Shown here: in pieces, positions 25,609-33,119 of the stretch
How the letters are laid out: each line of letters begins with the position of its first letter
Position numbering within the stretch: the first letter of the stretch is position 1
Assembly (NCBI GenBank): GCA_964560765.1
Contig: CAZLMG010000021.1
Span: 4,995 to 68,994 of the forward strand
Source of the DNA: CAZLMG01 sp964560765
GTDB lineage: Bacteria; Bdellovibrionota_B; Oligoflexia; Oligoflexales; CAZLMG01
DNA length: 64,000 nt
Reading direction: 5' to 3'
Notes under the pieces: generated by a model
Database searches by the model: none
Told to the model about the DNA's origin: nothing
Seen by the model: only the letters and a program-made list of their open reading frames with translations
Translations under genes and position numbers: made by a program

Positions 25609-27324
25609 ATGCTTTACCGTGTTGCCACCTTGGCCGTACTGTGGATCGTGTCGAATACGCAGAGTCAAGCTGAGACCCCCGTATCCTTAGCCAGCGGCGG
25701 CGCAGATGAGCTGGAGCTTGGGCAGGAGCCGCCACTTGATCCATCCATCCAGGTGTTTCAGCCTGCCGGTCGATTCGAGATCACCCCGAAACAACTCGCG
25801 CCGGGCACCGAAGCGAGGCTCGCATACATCCCCGCTGTGGCTTTGGCACCGGATACCCCCGTATACCTGCACTACGGAGTGAATGGCTGGAACCTTCCTC
25901 TGGCTGGAGATGGTGCGGGGACGGAAACAGTCCTAGGCGACGTGAACCACTACCGTCGCATCCCCATGCATTGGAGCGACAAGCTGCAACAATACCAAAC
26001 TTCCATCAAGATCCCGGTTGATGCCCGGGCCTTGCACTGGGTTTTTTGCTGGGGCGACTGCGGCTCCGGGCAATGGGACAATAATCAGGGGCAAGACTTT
26101 GGGTGGCCCATTACCTACCCCTACATCGGACCCGTCCTGATACCTGCCACCAACGATTTATCAGATGGGTCTTACTTGGTTCGAGTCATCAATCAGCATG
26201 TGAGCCGGGTTCGTCTCCAGATGTGGACCGACGAAGATCCCGCAGCCCAGGAGTTTTGGAGCCAAGGCGAGGCCCGCGACCACAGCTTCCTGTTGGGGGG
26301 CCTGGCGCCAGGTGTAACCTATCGGTACCAGATCGATGAACCCGGTGTCGGTATGTCGCAGGTCTATTCTTTCACGCCACGAACGACTTCTGCCAAAGAT
26401 GTGCACTTGCAGTTTCTCGTCCTTGGAGATTCCCAGGACAACGGCGACGAAGGGCAATTCCATGATGTGGTCGCCCATATTCAAAGCAGCCAGCTCGCCC
26501 CTCATCTCATCGTCTTTGCTGGTGACTTGGCCTATAACGATCGTCCGGGCCTATGGTGGACGTTTTTTGATAAAGGACGGCCTCTCTTTGCAAGAGCGCC
26601 CATGATCGCCGCCGTTGGCAACCACGATACACCCACAGTGAACAGCCACCCGGATTCGACATCCTTTCGCCGCTACTTGCCCATGCCCGGAATGACCGAG
26701 GCTGTGCAGAGCTACGCGCTCACCGTCGGAGATACCCGCTGGTTGATACTGAATAGCGAACGCGCTCGAGAATTTAAATCACCGGATGGCGCCCAATGGC
26801 AGTGGCTGCGGTCTACGCTCGACTCAAAAAAAACAACTCAGACAGCAGCGGAACCGACCTGGACCTTTGCCTCGTGGCATATCCCCCCGGTCAATGTGGG
26901 GCAGCGCCACTGGCAGCAACAATGGCAATTTCGAGATATCTTACGCACAGTTGCGGGGAAACTTGATTGGCACTTTGCCGGCCATGAACACATTTATCAG
27001 CGCTCGCACCCACTGAACATCCAGCAGCCCGGCGCACCCGTCATTGGCTCGGAATATGGTCCAGACCTTGGCGTCGGATTTTTAGTTGTCCCCTCGGCGG
27101 GAATTTCACCAGGAAGCCGCCTTTTGAACCCAGAATCCGCGAGCGGAGCGCTGCGAAGCTTAATGGCCTATCCAGACGTTACCTCCCCAACCCTGCTGGA
27201 CGAGCCCCGCATTGGCTATGTCGTACTTGACATTCACGGTCGTACGGTCAAAATGCGCGCCATCGGACGCAACGCAAATGATAACGAATGGCAGGTCTTC
27301 GACACCGTGAGCTATTCCAAATGA
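25609..27324 (+). CDS. Secreted purple-acid-phosphatase-like metallophosphoesterase
   Basis: 571 aa. Signal peptide (residues 1-21), then a carbohydrate-binding-like beta domain (VYLHYGVNGWNLP, then MHWSDKLQQYQTSIKIP), a fibronectin-like linker (RVRLQMWTDEDP to YQIDEPG), and a calcineurin-like phosphoesterase domain from about residue 260. Metal-site motifs are in the expected order: LGDSQDNG, FAGDLAYND, AVGNHDT, SWHIPP and FAGHEHIYQRSH. GDLAYND and GHEHIYQR are typical of purple acid phosphatases, which hydrolyse phosphate esters with a two-metal centre. The substrate is unknown. GGAG lies 8 bases before the ATG. The next gene follows after 12 bases. Confidence 0.82.
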   Translation: MLYRVATLAVLWIVSNTQSQAETPVSLASGGADELELGQEPPLDPSIQVFQPAGRFEITPKQLAPGTEARLAYIPAVALAPDTPVYLHYGVNGWNLPLAGDGAGTETVLGDVNHYRRIPMHWSDKLQQYQTSIKIPVDARALHWVFCWGDCGSGQWDNNQGQDFGWPITYPYIGPVLIPATNDLSDGSYLVRVINQHVSRVRLQMWTDEDPAAQEFWSQGEARDHSFLLGGLAPGVTYRYQIDEPGVGMSQVYSFTPRTTSAKDVHLQFLVLGDSQDNGDEGQFHDVVAHIQSSQLAPHLIVFAGDLAYNDRPGLWWTFFDKGRPLFARAPMIAAVGNHDTPTVNSHPDSTSFRRYLPMPGMTEAVQSYALTVGDTRWLILNSERAREFKSPDGAQWQWLRSTLDSKKTTQTAAEPTWTFASWHIPPVNVGQRHWQQQWQFRDILRTVAGKLDWHFAGHEHIYQRSHPLNIQQPGAPVIGSEYGPDLGVGFLVVPSAGISPGSRLLNPESASGALRSLMAYPDVTSPTLLDEPRIGYVVLDIHGRTVKMRAIGRNANDNEWQVFDTVSYSK

Positions 27325-27336
27325 TGGGACCTGATT

Positions 27337-27903
27337 GTGATTGACTTCATCAGAAATCGAAAGACCGGGCAATGGTTCGTCCTGCTGGAAGAGCTCGGTC
27401 ACGGCGGCCTGCGGGTCATTACACCGACGGGAGACTTGGTGCGCCTCCCCGAGAGCCTGTTCGATTTGGATGCCGTCGAATCCTGCGATGAAACGCAGCC
27501 CGACGCGCGCATCAGCCCCCAGCAAACGGAAAAGCTAACGCAGATCACTCTGCAGGAAGACGCGGCCGCTGCCCGTCATGCCGAGCGGCAGCAGCTCGAA
27601 GCCGAGCGCCTCCGTCGTGCTCCAGAGCCGGCAAAACGCAAGGAACGCCCCAAGCGCGAGCCGACTTTGAGCAAATCTACATCATGGAAAAGCGACCACT
27701 TGGTCTTCTGGCGTCACTACATTGAGCCACTACGCGATAAAGACTTTTTTCGCGTGGAAATCCATGGCCGCGGAACTTTCAAAATTACCAAATCCGACTT
27801 TCAACGAATCTTTAATGAAGTTGTCATGTCCCCGTCCTACCGCCAGGAAGGCGTCTACCGCTACCACGAAGTACCGGAAAAAGCCCTGGTCTATTTCGAG
27901 TAA
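27337..27903 (+). CDS. Hypothetical cytoplasmic protein with charged coiled linker
   Basis: 188 aa without signal or membrane segment. The N-terminal 55 residues form a small beta-rich module (GQWFVLLEELGHGGLRVITPTGDLVRLPESLF). Residues 75-115 are a highly charged, helix-forming Lys/Arg/Glu linker. The C-terminal 75 residues form a second module (DHLVFWRHYIEPLRDK and FKITKSDFQRIFN). Starts with GTG 12 bases after the phosphoesterase stop. No family recognised; the two modules could bind nucleic acid or a protein partner, but nothing proves it. Confidence 0.6.
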   Translation: MIDFIRNRKTGQWFVLLEELGHGGLRVITPTGDLVRLPESLFDLDAVESCDETQPDARISPQQTEKLTQITLQEDAAAARHAERQQLEAERLRRAPEPAKRKERPKREPTLSKSTSWKSDHLVFWRHYIEPLRDKDFFRVEIHGRGTFKITKSDFQRIFNEVVMSPSYRQEGVYRYHEVPEKALVYFE

Positions 27904-27966
27904 ATTCAAAGTATTCAGCATGAACATCGCGACGTTTCGACCGAGATAGGCTTCCCCGTCGTCAGG

Positions 27967-27995
27967 TTGGCGTTTGCAACGCCCGCTAGTATAAT
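27967..27995 (+). promoter_or_regulatory. Strong sigma-70-type promoter
   Basis: TTGGCG at 27967-27972, a 17-base spacer, and a perfect TATAAT at 27990-27995. Transcription would start near 28003 and give a leader of about 50 bases for the gene at 28054. It shows that the open frame beginning at 27967 is not translated from there. Confidence 0.75.
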
Positions 27996-28053
27996 CGGTT
28001 CTTACGAGACCCGAACGAATATCTCCCCAACGATTTATGTAGCGAGCCGCACC

Positions 28054-29289
28054 GTGAACATTGAACGCTTTTTAGTCGTCGACGAGCAAGAGAGCAACAC
28101 CCTCTTCTTTCAGGTCCTGCTCAAAGAAATGGGTTATAGCCAATGCTCGGTCGCCACCTCCGGACAACGTGGGCTCGACCTGCTCGATCGCAATCGGATC
28201 CAGTTCGCAATTGTAGCTTGGGAAATGGATGCCATGCCCGGCACGTTGTTTGTTCAACAGGCGCGGTCGAAGCGGATTCGCCGCTATTTGCCCTGCCTCA
28301 TCTATTCAAAACGAATGTCAGATCAAGACGTGCAACTGACTAGAGAATTGGGATTTCCAAATATCTTGGCTATGCCGTTTGAGCGCAATCAAGCGCGGCA
28401 GATGATCGAGAGCATGCTACAGGCCGAAAACAACCTCCACCCCATCGAAAAGCGCATACGCAAGATGGAAGCCTTTCACGCGGAAGGCAATACGGCCGAA
28501 GCCTTGAAGCTCATCGACAATTCACTCTCGGAAGCAGGACCGCACTTTGCGCATGCGCAAACGGTGATCGCCGACCTTTGGGCTGCCAGCGGTCGGCTCG
28601 ATAAATCGGAAGAAGCCCTTAAGGCGGCCTTAGCCATAGCTGGGCAGTTTCAGCCAGCTCTGCATGCCCTGGCGCGCCTCTATTCGCGACTCGGCAAGCA
28701 TGCGGAAGCGCTTGGTATCCTCGAACCACTTTCCGCAGCATCACCCAAGAACCTATCGTCGCTTGTACAATTGGGCGCCGCCTATGTGGACGCAGAAAAA
28801 CTTGACAAGGCGAAGTCGACCTTCGCCGTCATTGCTGACATCGACCCTGATTTTCAGCCCGCCAAAGACGAGCGCGCAAAGCTGGCTTTCAAAGAGGGCG
28901 ATTTTTCCTTGGCAGAAAAGCTCCTGGCCGAGACGGAAAACGGCGCGGAGATGGCGCGTCACTTCAACAACGTCGCCATCGCCCTAGTCGCCCAGCATAA
29001 GTTCGACGAAGGAATTGAAACTTACAAGCGCGCGATCAATCTTCTATCCAGCAAAACGCATATGCACCTGCTGAAATACAACCTTGGCCTTGCCTACAAG
29101 AAACACGGAGACTTGCAACACGCGTTTACGGAACTCGCGGAAAGCTACCTATCTGACACCTCGTTCGAGAAGGCCTATGTGGCTCTGGCGCGCGTGGCAA
29201 GGGACATGCAGGAACAAGGAAAATCACCGGACGCAGAATGGGTAGCGCGCATCAAGGCAGCCCGGGGTCAAGCGAAAAAGAGCGCATAG
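28054..29289 (+). CDS. Receiver-like/TPR protein, paralogue 2
   Basis: 411 aa. Residues 1-125 form a receiver-like domain (FLVVDEQESNTLFF, FAIVAWEMD, PCLIYSKRMS, NILAMPFE). The phosphoacceptor position reads A-W-E instead of aspartate, and the usual K-P pair is lost, so it is a pseudo-receiver. About seven TPRs follow, such as RLDKSEEALKAALAIAG and KLDKAKSTFAVIADIDPD. The FNNVAIALVAQHKFDEGIETYKRA region matches the corresponding part of the proteins at 425 and 59539. The start is GTG at 28054 because a promoter occupies the longer frame, and the resulting length agrees with the two 415-aa paralogues. Confidence 0.78.
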   Translation: MNIERFLVVDEQESNTLFFQVLLKEMGYSQCSVATSGQRGLDLLDRNRIQFAIVAWEMDAMPGTLFVQQARSKRIRRYLPCLIYSKRMSDQDVQLTRELGFPNILAMPFERNQARQMIESMLQAENNLHPIEKRIRKMEAFHAEGNTAEALKLIDNSLSEAGPHFAHAQTVIADLWAASGRLDKSEEALKAALAIAGQFQPALHALARLYSRLGKHAEALGILEPLSAASPKNLSSLVQLGAAYVDAEKLDKAKSTFAVIADIDPDFQPAKDERAKLAFKEGDFSLAEKLLAETENGAEMARHFNNVAIALVAQHKFDEGIETYKRAINLLSSKTHMHLLKYNLGLAYKKHGDLQHAFTELAESYLSDTSFEKAYVALARVARDMQEQGKSPDAEWVARIKAARGQAKKSA

Positions 29290-29341
29290 TTTCCGGGCCC
29301 AACCCGCATACAGAGATTCGCGCCGATTGCCGCCGCAATCC

Positions 29342-29370
29342 TTGCAAAACCCCAGAGTTGCACGTATAGC
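29342..29370 (+). promoter_or_regulatory. Candidate sigma-70 promoter of sodB
   Basis: TTGCAA at 29342-29347 and TATAGC at 29365-29370 with a 17-base spacer, giving a start near 29377 and a leader of about 40 bases. Each hexamer has two mismatches to consensus. No iron- or redox-regulator box was recognised. Confidence 0.4.
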
Positions 29371-29415
29371 TCATAAAGTTGTTGTTACACTTCGCGAGAT
29401 CGTAAGGAGAACATC

Positions 29416-29997
29416 ATGACTTTTAAACTACCGGAACTTCCTTATCCCATGGATGGATTGGCACCGCATATTTCCCCAGAGACTATGGAATACCACTACG
29501 GGAAACATCACCAAACCTACGTGACAAACCTTAACAACTTGGTACCAAATACCCCGTTTGCCAATATGAGTTTGGAAGAGATCGTCATGAAGTCTGATGG
29601 TGGCGTGTTTAATAACGCAGCTCAGATTTGGAATCACACGTTTTACTGGCATAGTCTGAGTCCCAAAGGCGGCGGCGCCCCCAAGGGAGATTTAGCCGCC
29701 GCAATCGACAAGAGCTTTGGCTCGTTTGCAAAATTCAAGGAAGACTTCACTAAAGCAGCGACGACAGTGTTCGGTTCCGGCTGGGCCTGGCTAGTGCAAA
29801 AGTCTGACGGCTCCTTGGCCATACAGCAGACCTCGAATGCTGGTTGTCCGCTGAAAGATGGCGTCAAGCCACTATTGACCTGCGATGTCTGGGAGCATGC
29901 TTATTACATTGATTTCCGCAACGCTCGCGCCAAATATGTGGATGCGTGGTGGAACCTCGTCAACTGGGATTTCGCCCAGAGCCAAATGAAAAAGTAG
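29416..29997 (+). CDS. sodB: Iron superoxide dismutase
   Basis: 193 aa, the same length as E. coli SodB, and the metal ligands fall at the same residues: His27, His74 (in QIWNHTFYW), Asp157 and His161 (in DVWEHAYYIDF). Gln70 in NNAAQIWNH is the outer-sphere glutamine of the iron type; manganese enzymes carry it elsewhere. It dismutates superoxide to peroxide and oxygen in the cytoplasm; no signal peptide is present. AAGGAG precedes the ATG. A strong hairpin without T run follows the stop. Confidence 0.95.
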   Translation: MTFKLPELPYPMDGLAPHISPETMEYHYGKHHQTYVTNLNNLVPNTPFANMSLEEIVMKSDGGVFNNAAQIWNHTFYWHSLSPKGGGAPKGDLAAAIDKSFGSFAKFKEDFTKAATTVFGSGWAWLVQKSDGSLAIQQTSNAGCPLKDGVKPLLTCDVWEHAYYIDFRNARAKYVDAWWNLVNWDFAQSQMKK

Positions 29998-30010
29998 CCT
30001 CCGCGTGCAT

Positions 30011-30033
30011 GAGCCCGCAGTCCCTGCGGGCTC
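30011..30033. repeat. Hairpin after sodB
   Basis: Perfect 10-bp arms (GAGCCCGCAG and complement) with a 3-base loop, 13 bases after the sodB stop. There is no T run on either side, so it is at best a weak or Rho-assisted terminator or an mRNA-stabilising end. Confidence 0.5.
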
Positions 30034-30060
30034 GTGATGCTCGCTCGGAACTCTGGCCAC

Positions 30061-30990
30061 ATGCTCACCATTCGATCGCAACGTCATTCGGCTCGAGGAA
30101 TACTCGGCATTTTCTCGCTGATCGTTGCTGTCCCATCAAGTCTTTATCCATTCGAGTTACTTAGCCACTTTGCCGTCTATTGGATTCTTATCGCCATCTT
30201 TGGCGCTCTGATCACGCTGCGAACCCACGACTGGCTTGGATTCTGCCTTTGCCTCCTGATCGCCACGGCGCATGCACGGCAAATTTTGCAAGGCCCTATC
30301 GTCTGGCTTGAAACAAACGCCGAGGACGAGACGTCACGAACCACGGGCGACGTCTCGATAATAAGCGCCAATGTACAAGGCAAAGCCGATAGTGCACGAA
30401 CGGTGGCGCAATTTGCCACCGAGCAAAATGCCGACCTTCTATTCATTCAGGAACTAACCCCCGAGGCGCAAGGGGCCCTAGCAACAACAGCCTGGAAAGA
30501 AGTGATTAGCCAACCACGTACCGATCATTTTGGTATGGGTATCTGGGCCCGTCACCATGGCATCCAAGCACGCGCACGGGAGCCTATTGCCAATAACTTG
30601 GTGACAGAACTTACACTGGAGCTCGGCGGGCAAATGGCCACCGTGGTCCACATACACCCGGATGATCCCATCTGGCCGCAGTCTGTGAATCGACGCGACG
30701 CAGTCTTTCGCTGGATCGCGCAAACTTATCAGAGCCATCGCCATTCACTTATTGTGCTCGGTGATTTCAATTCAACGCCGTGGTCCCCCACCATGGATCA
30801 CTTCGCCTCATTGAATCTGCGGTTTTTTTTGGATGCTTGGACGACGGGAACTTGGCCCTCTTGGCTACCGGTACGCATTCCCATCGACTTGGTTGCTGTG
30901 GGCTCAGATCTTCAGCCACTAAAAATCAAAAATGGCCCGAGAAACGCCTCGGACCATTTGCCGCTACTGGTGCAGATTAATCGCCGTTAA
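30061..30990 (+). CDS. Membrane-anchored endonuclease/exonuclease/phosphatase family protein
   Basis: 309 aa. Two to three N-terminal membrane segments (FSLIVAVPSSLYPFEL, HFAVYWILIAIFGALI and LGFCLCLLIATAHA) are followed by an EEP-fold domain: VSIISANVQGK, FIQELTPE, the HIHPDDP region, VLGDFNSTPWSP and the C-terminal ASDHLPLL. These correspond to the metal and phosphate-binding motifs of the DNase I/sphingomyelinase superfamily. The catalytic domain probably faces the periplasm; the substrate (nucleic acid or phospholipid) is unknown. An upstream GTG at 30034 is an alternative start. Its end overlaps the convergent beta-barrel gene by four bases. Confidence 0.72.
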   Translation: MLTIRSQRHSARGILGIFSLIVAVPSSLYPFELLSHFAVYWILIAIFGALITLRTHDWLGFCLCLLIATAHARQILQGPIVWLETNAEDETSRTTGDVSIISANVQGKADSARTVAQFATEQNADLLFIQELTPEAQGALATTAWKEVISQPRTDHFGMGIWARHHGIQARAREPIANNLVTELTLELGGQMATVVHIHPDDPIWPQSVNRRDAVFRWIAQTYQSHRHSLIVLGDFNSTPWSPTMDHFASLNLRFFLDAWTTGTWPSWLPVRIPIDLVAVGSDLQPLKIKNGPRNASDHLPLLVQINRR

Positions 30991-31625
30991 ATCGCCACGT
31001 TCATGGATACAGTGACCTCGCGCATGAACGGCTTCAGCTCTGGAAACTCGACAAACAGGAAGGTATATTCGGCAATTGCATATACGCGCGGTGAAAATCG
31101 AATGCCGAATCCGCCACCGGCATAGGGCTTATACGAGATCGGCTCCGTGACTTTGCTGGGCTCCGCACCGGCCTGTTCGAGCTCCATGGTGCGCTGACTA
31201 GCCTGCACACCGACTTTGGCACGCGCCACGAAAATGGAAAAGCTGGGATCCATCGACACGCCAACACGGGCTTGGATTTGCGTCTCCGTCGCTTTAACTT
31301 CTGCCTCAGGATCATCCGTGTTCATATCCAAGTCACGCTCGAAGTCGATAGAGTCCAAGTCGTCAACGGTGTCCTGCACCTTGCTCGTCGTGACCAGCTT
31401 CGACTGGCCGATACTGCTTTCAAAGCGAAAGAGTTTACCCATACGAACGTTGGCGCGCAGTCCGTAGGTAGTCCGCTGCTTTTGCGTCGAGGTTTCCTTG
31501 CCGACCTCCCCAGGCTTGATCGCCTTTGTCGACGAAATCGAAGCGTAGGGTGCGATTTCAACGCGCGCGTGCGCCTGCGCTGCGACAGTAAAGGCCGCGA
31601 CTGCAATCATCCATCGACAAAGCAT
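30987..31625 (-). CDS. Outer-membrane beta-barrel protein
   Basis: 212 aa with a signal peptide (MIAVAAFTVAAQAHA). The mature part alternates hydrophobic and polar residues in strands such as TTYGLRANVRMGKLF, TQIQARVGVSMDPSFSIFVARAKVGV and PYAGGGFGIRFSPRVYAIAEYTFLFVEF, ending in VTVSMNVAI, which fits an 8-stranded OmpX/OmpA-like barrel. It probably sits in the outer membrane. Acidic loops (DDLDSIDFERDLDMNTDD) would face outward. GGGGGA precedes the ATG at 31625; the frame extends to 31646. No substrate can be given. Confidence 0.7.
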   Translation of the reverse strand: MLCRWMIAVAAFTVAAQAHARVEIAPYASISSTKAIKPGEVGKETSTQKQRTTYGLRANVRMGKLFRFESSIGQSKLVTTSKVQDTVDDLDSIDFERDLDMNTDDPEAEVKATETQIQARVGVSMDPSFSIFVARAKVGVQASQRTMELEQAGAEPSKVTEPISYKPYAGGGFGIRFSPRVYAIAEYTFLFVEFPELKPFMREVTVSMNVAI

Positions 31626-31739
31626 ACGAGATCCCCCAAAGCACATGGAAATAACTGTTCTAATGAACAGTTTCGGCGGGGGCGCAAAAATGTTTAGCCC
31701 TAGAAGGTATTATCCTAACACTTCAGATAGTTACAGATC

Positions 31740-32438
31740 CTAGCCGGCTTTCCGCAGAGGTGGCGAAAAGAAGTGGTGATGCAGCCGCTTCTCTTCTTCG
31801 GATGTGTAGATCTTGAAAATGTAGGCTAGTAGGTCATTTTGAATAACGCCTAATTCGTCTTCGACGCAACGTTCGGGAAAATCTTCCAACACGTGGCTAA
31901 TGGCGACATTTAGTGCGTGAATGCCCTTACAAACATGCTCGAGGCGTTGGCCAATCACATCGTCATTCGATAGAGCACCCATCACCAAGAATAGTTCTTG
32001 CTTAAGTGACTCATCAAGCGTGGATAGGGCCTCCATATGCTTAGAAAATTTACCAGCAACCCGTCGCATCTTGCTTTCTAGAATGGCAGCCTCTTCACCA
32101 TTGGACTCATGGCTACGCTGGTTCAACTTTGCATCTTCTTCCCGCTCTCGTTCGCTCATGGAGGCCGACGCAAAGATCGCATCAACCGAATCCTGAACAT
32201 CCTGGACCGCAGCAGCTTCCTCTCCATCCGGCGTCGTGTATACCTGGAACAACGCCTGGTCCGCTTCTTCGCGCTTCTTCTGCGTTCGATCACTGATATC
32301 GTTCACGGACTGCATGATCTGACCGACGGTCTCTTCGAGAATCTTGCGCACCGATGTGATGTGCGCTTCCATCAGAGTCGTGTAACTACTGATGAACGAA
32401 ATGAACAGTCGGCTTGCATCCTGGTGCTGATCAGCCAT
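31740..32438 (-). CDS. Possible CheZ-like chemotaxis phosphatase or accessory protein
   Basis: 232 aa, largely helical, cytoplasmic. The C-terminal segment LSNDDVIGQRLEHVCKGIHALN resembles the (Q/N)D-x2-GQ motif region of CheZ helices and the LQFQDITRQQ motif at the C-terminus of the MCP at 33120. CheZ dephosphorylates CheY. It lies 48 bases downstream of a cheY on the same strand, as cheYZ pairs do. Length is close to E. coli CheZ (214 aa). Overall similarity is low by eye, so the CheZ call is tentative. The ATG at 32438 has GAGGGAG upstream. Confidence 0.45.
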   Translation of the reverse strand: MADQHQDASRLFISFISSYTTLMEAHITSVRKILEETVGQIMQSVNDISDRTQKKREEADQALFQVYTTPDGEEAAAVQDVQDSVDAIFASASMSEREREEDAKLNQRSHESNGEEAAILESKMRRVAGKFSKHMEALSTLDESLKQELFLVMGALSNDDVIGQRLEHVCKGIHALNVAISHVLEDFPERCVEDELGVIQNDLLAYIFKIYTSEEEKRLHHHFFSPPLRKAG

Positions 32439-32486
32439 GGATTCGAACTCCCTCAAGACATTTTTCGGTGACAGATTGTTCGGAAA

Positions 32487-32849
32487 TTAACCTGCAATCT
32501 TTTGCACGGCGGCGACCAACTGTTCCGGCTTGAAGGGCTTTACCAACCAGCCCTTGGCTCCTGCTGCCTTGGCTCGATCGATCAGCTCTTTCGCGCCTTC
32601 CGTCGTCAACATGACGATCGGAATCTGATTGCCGGCCGCCTTTAGCTTTTCGACCATCTCCAGGCCACCGAGATTGGGCATGTTGACGTCAGATATAATC
32701 ATAGCCAGATCCGAGTTTTCCCCTACTTTAGCAATTCCATCCAACCCGTCCTGAGCCTCAACGACCTCGTACCCACCCTTTTTAAGAGTGAAATTGACTT
32801 GCTGACGAATGGTTCGGCTATCATCGACAATCAAAATCTTCTTCGCCAT
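32487..32849 (-). CDS. cheY: CheY-type single-domain response regulator
   Basis: 120 aa, a stand-alone receiver. The acidic pair in ILIVDDSRTIR, the phosphoacceptor aspartate in MIISDVNMPN, the conserved threonine in MLTTEG and the lysine in VKPFKPEQL are all present, so it should be phosphorylated by CheA and signal to the flagellar motor or another output. AGGAGG lies 8 bases before the ATG. A longer frame to 33038 has no ribosome site. It is divergent from the large chemosensory operon and cotranscribed with the CheZ-like gene. Confidence 0.9.
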   Translation of the reverse strand: MAKKILIVDDSRTIRQQVNFTLKKGGYEVVEAQDGLDGIAKVGENSDLAMIISDVNMPNLGGLEMVEKLKAAGNQIPIVMLTTEGAKELIDRAKAAGAKGWLVKPFKPEQLVAAVQKIAG

Positions 32850-33048
32850 GAGAGAGTCCTCCTGAAAAAGGGGTGCCCGAAAGCAACCCGATGCAACCTG
32901 CTGAGGTTTCGTTCGGCAGCACCTCCGACGGACTGGAGAAGTATTTTTCAATATGCTGTATTTACGCGGTATTTTAACCTGTATAGACAAACCACTAAAA
33001 CTTCGCAACAGTCGGCGGCAGCACACTGTACCGCTCATTGACCCAATC

Positions 33049-33075
33049 TAAAGTCTAAACGCTCAAGGCCGATAC
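33049..33075 (+). promoter_or_regulatory. Sigma-28 (FliA)-type flagellar promoter
   Basis: TAAAGTCT at 33049-33056, exactly 11 bases, then GCCGATAC at 33068-33075. The enterobacterial sigma-28 consensus is TAAAGTTT, 11 bases, GCCGATAA, so 14 of 16 positions match. It would start transcription near 33082, about 38 bases before the MCP gene. Confidence 0.75.
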
Positions 33076-33119
33076 CCATTATCGAGCTGACATACGACGC
33101 TGACTCTTGGAGACATTGC

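Noticed and set aside
25478..25744. A minus-strand 88-aa frame across the start of the phosphoesterase gene
   Set aside because: It overlaps the signal peptide and ribosome site of a well-supported gene and has no features.
27967..28053. N-terminal extension of receiver-like/TPR paralogue 2
   Set aside because: A consensus promoter covers it, it has no ribosome site, and it makes the protein longer than its paralogues.
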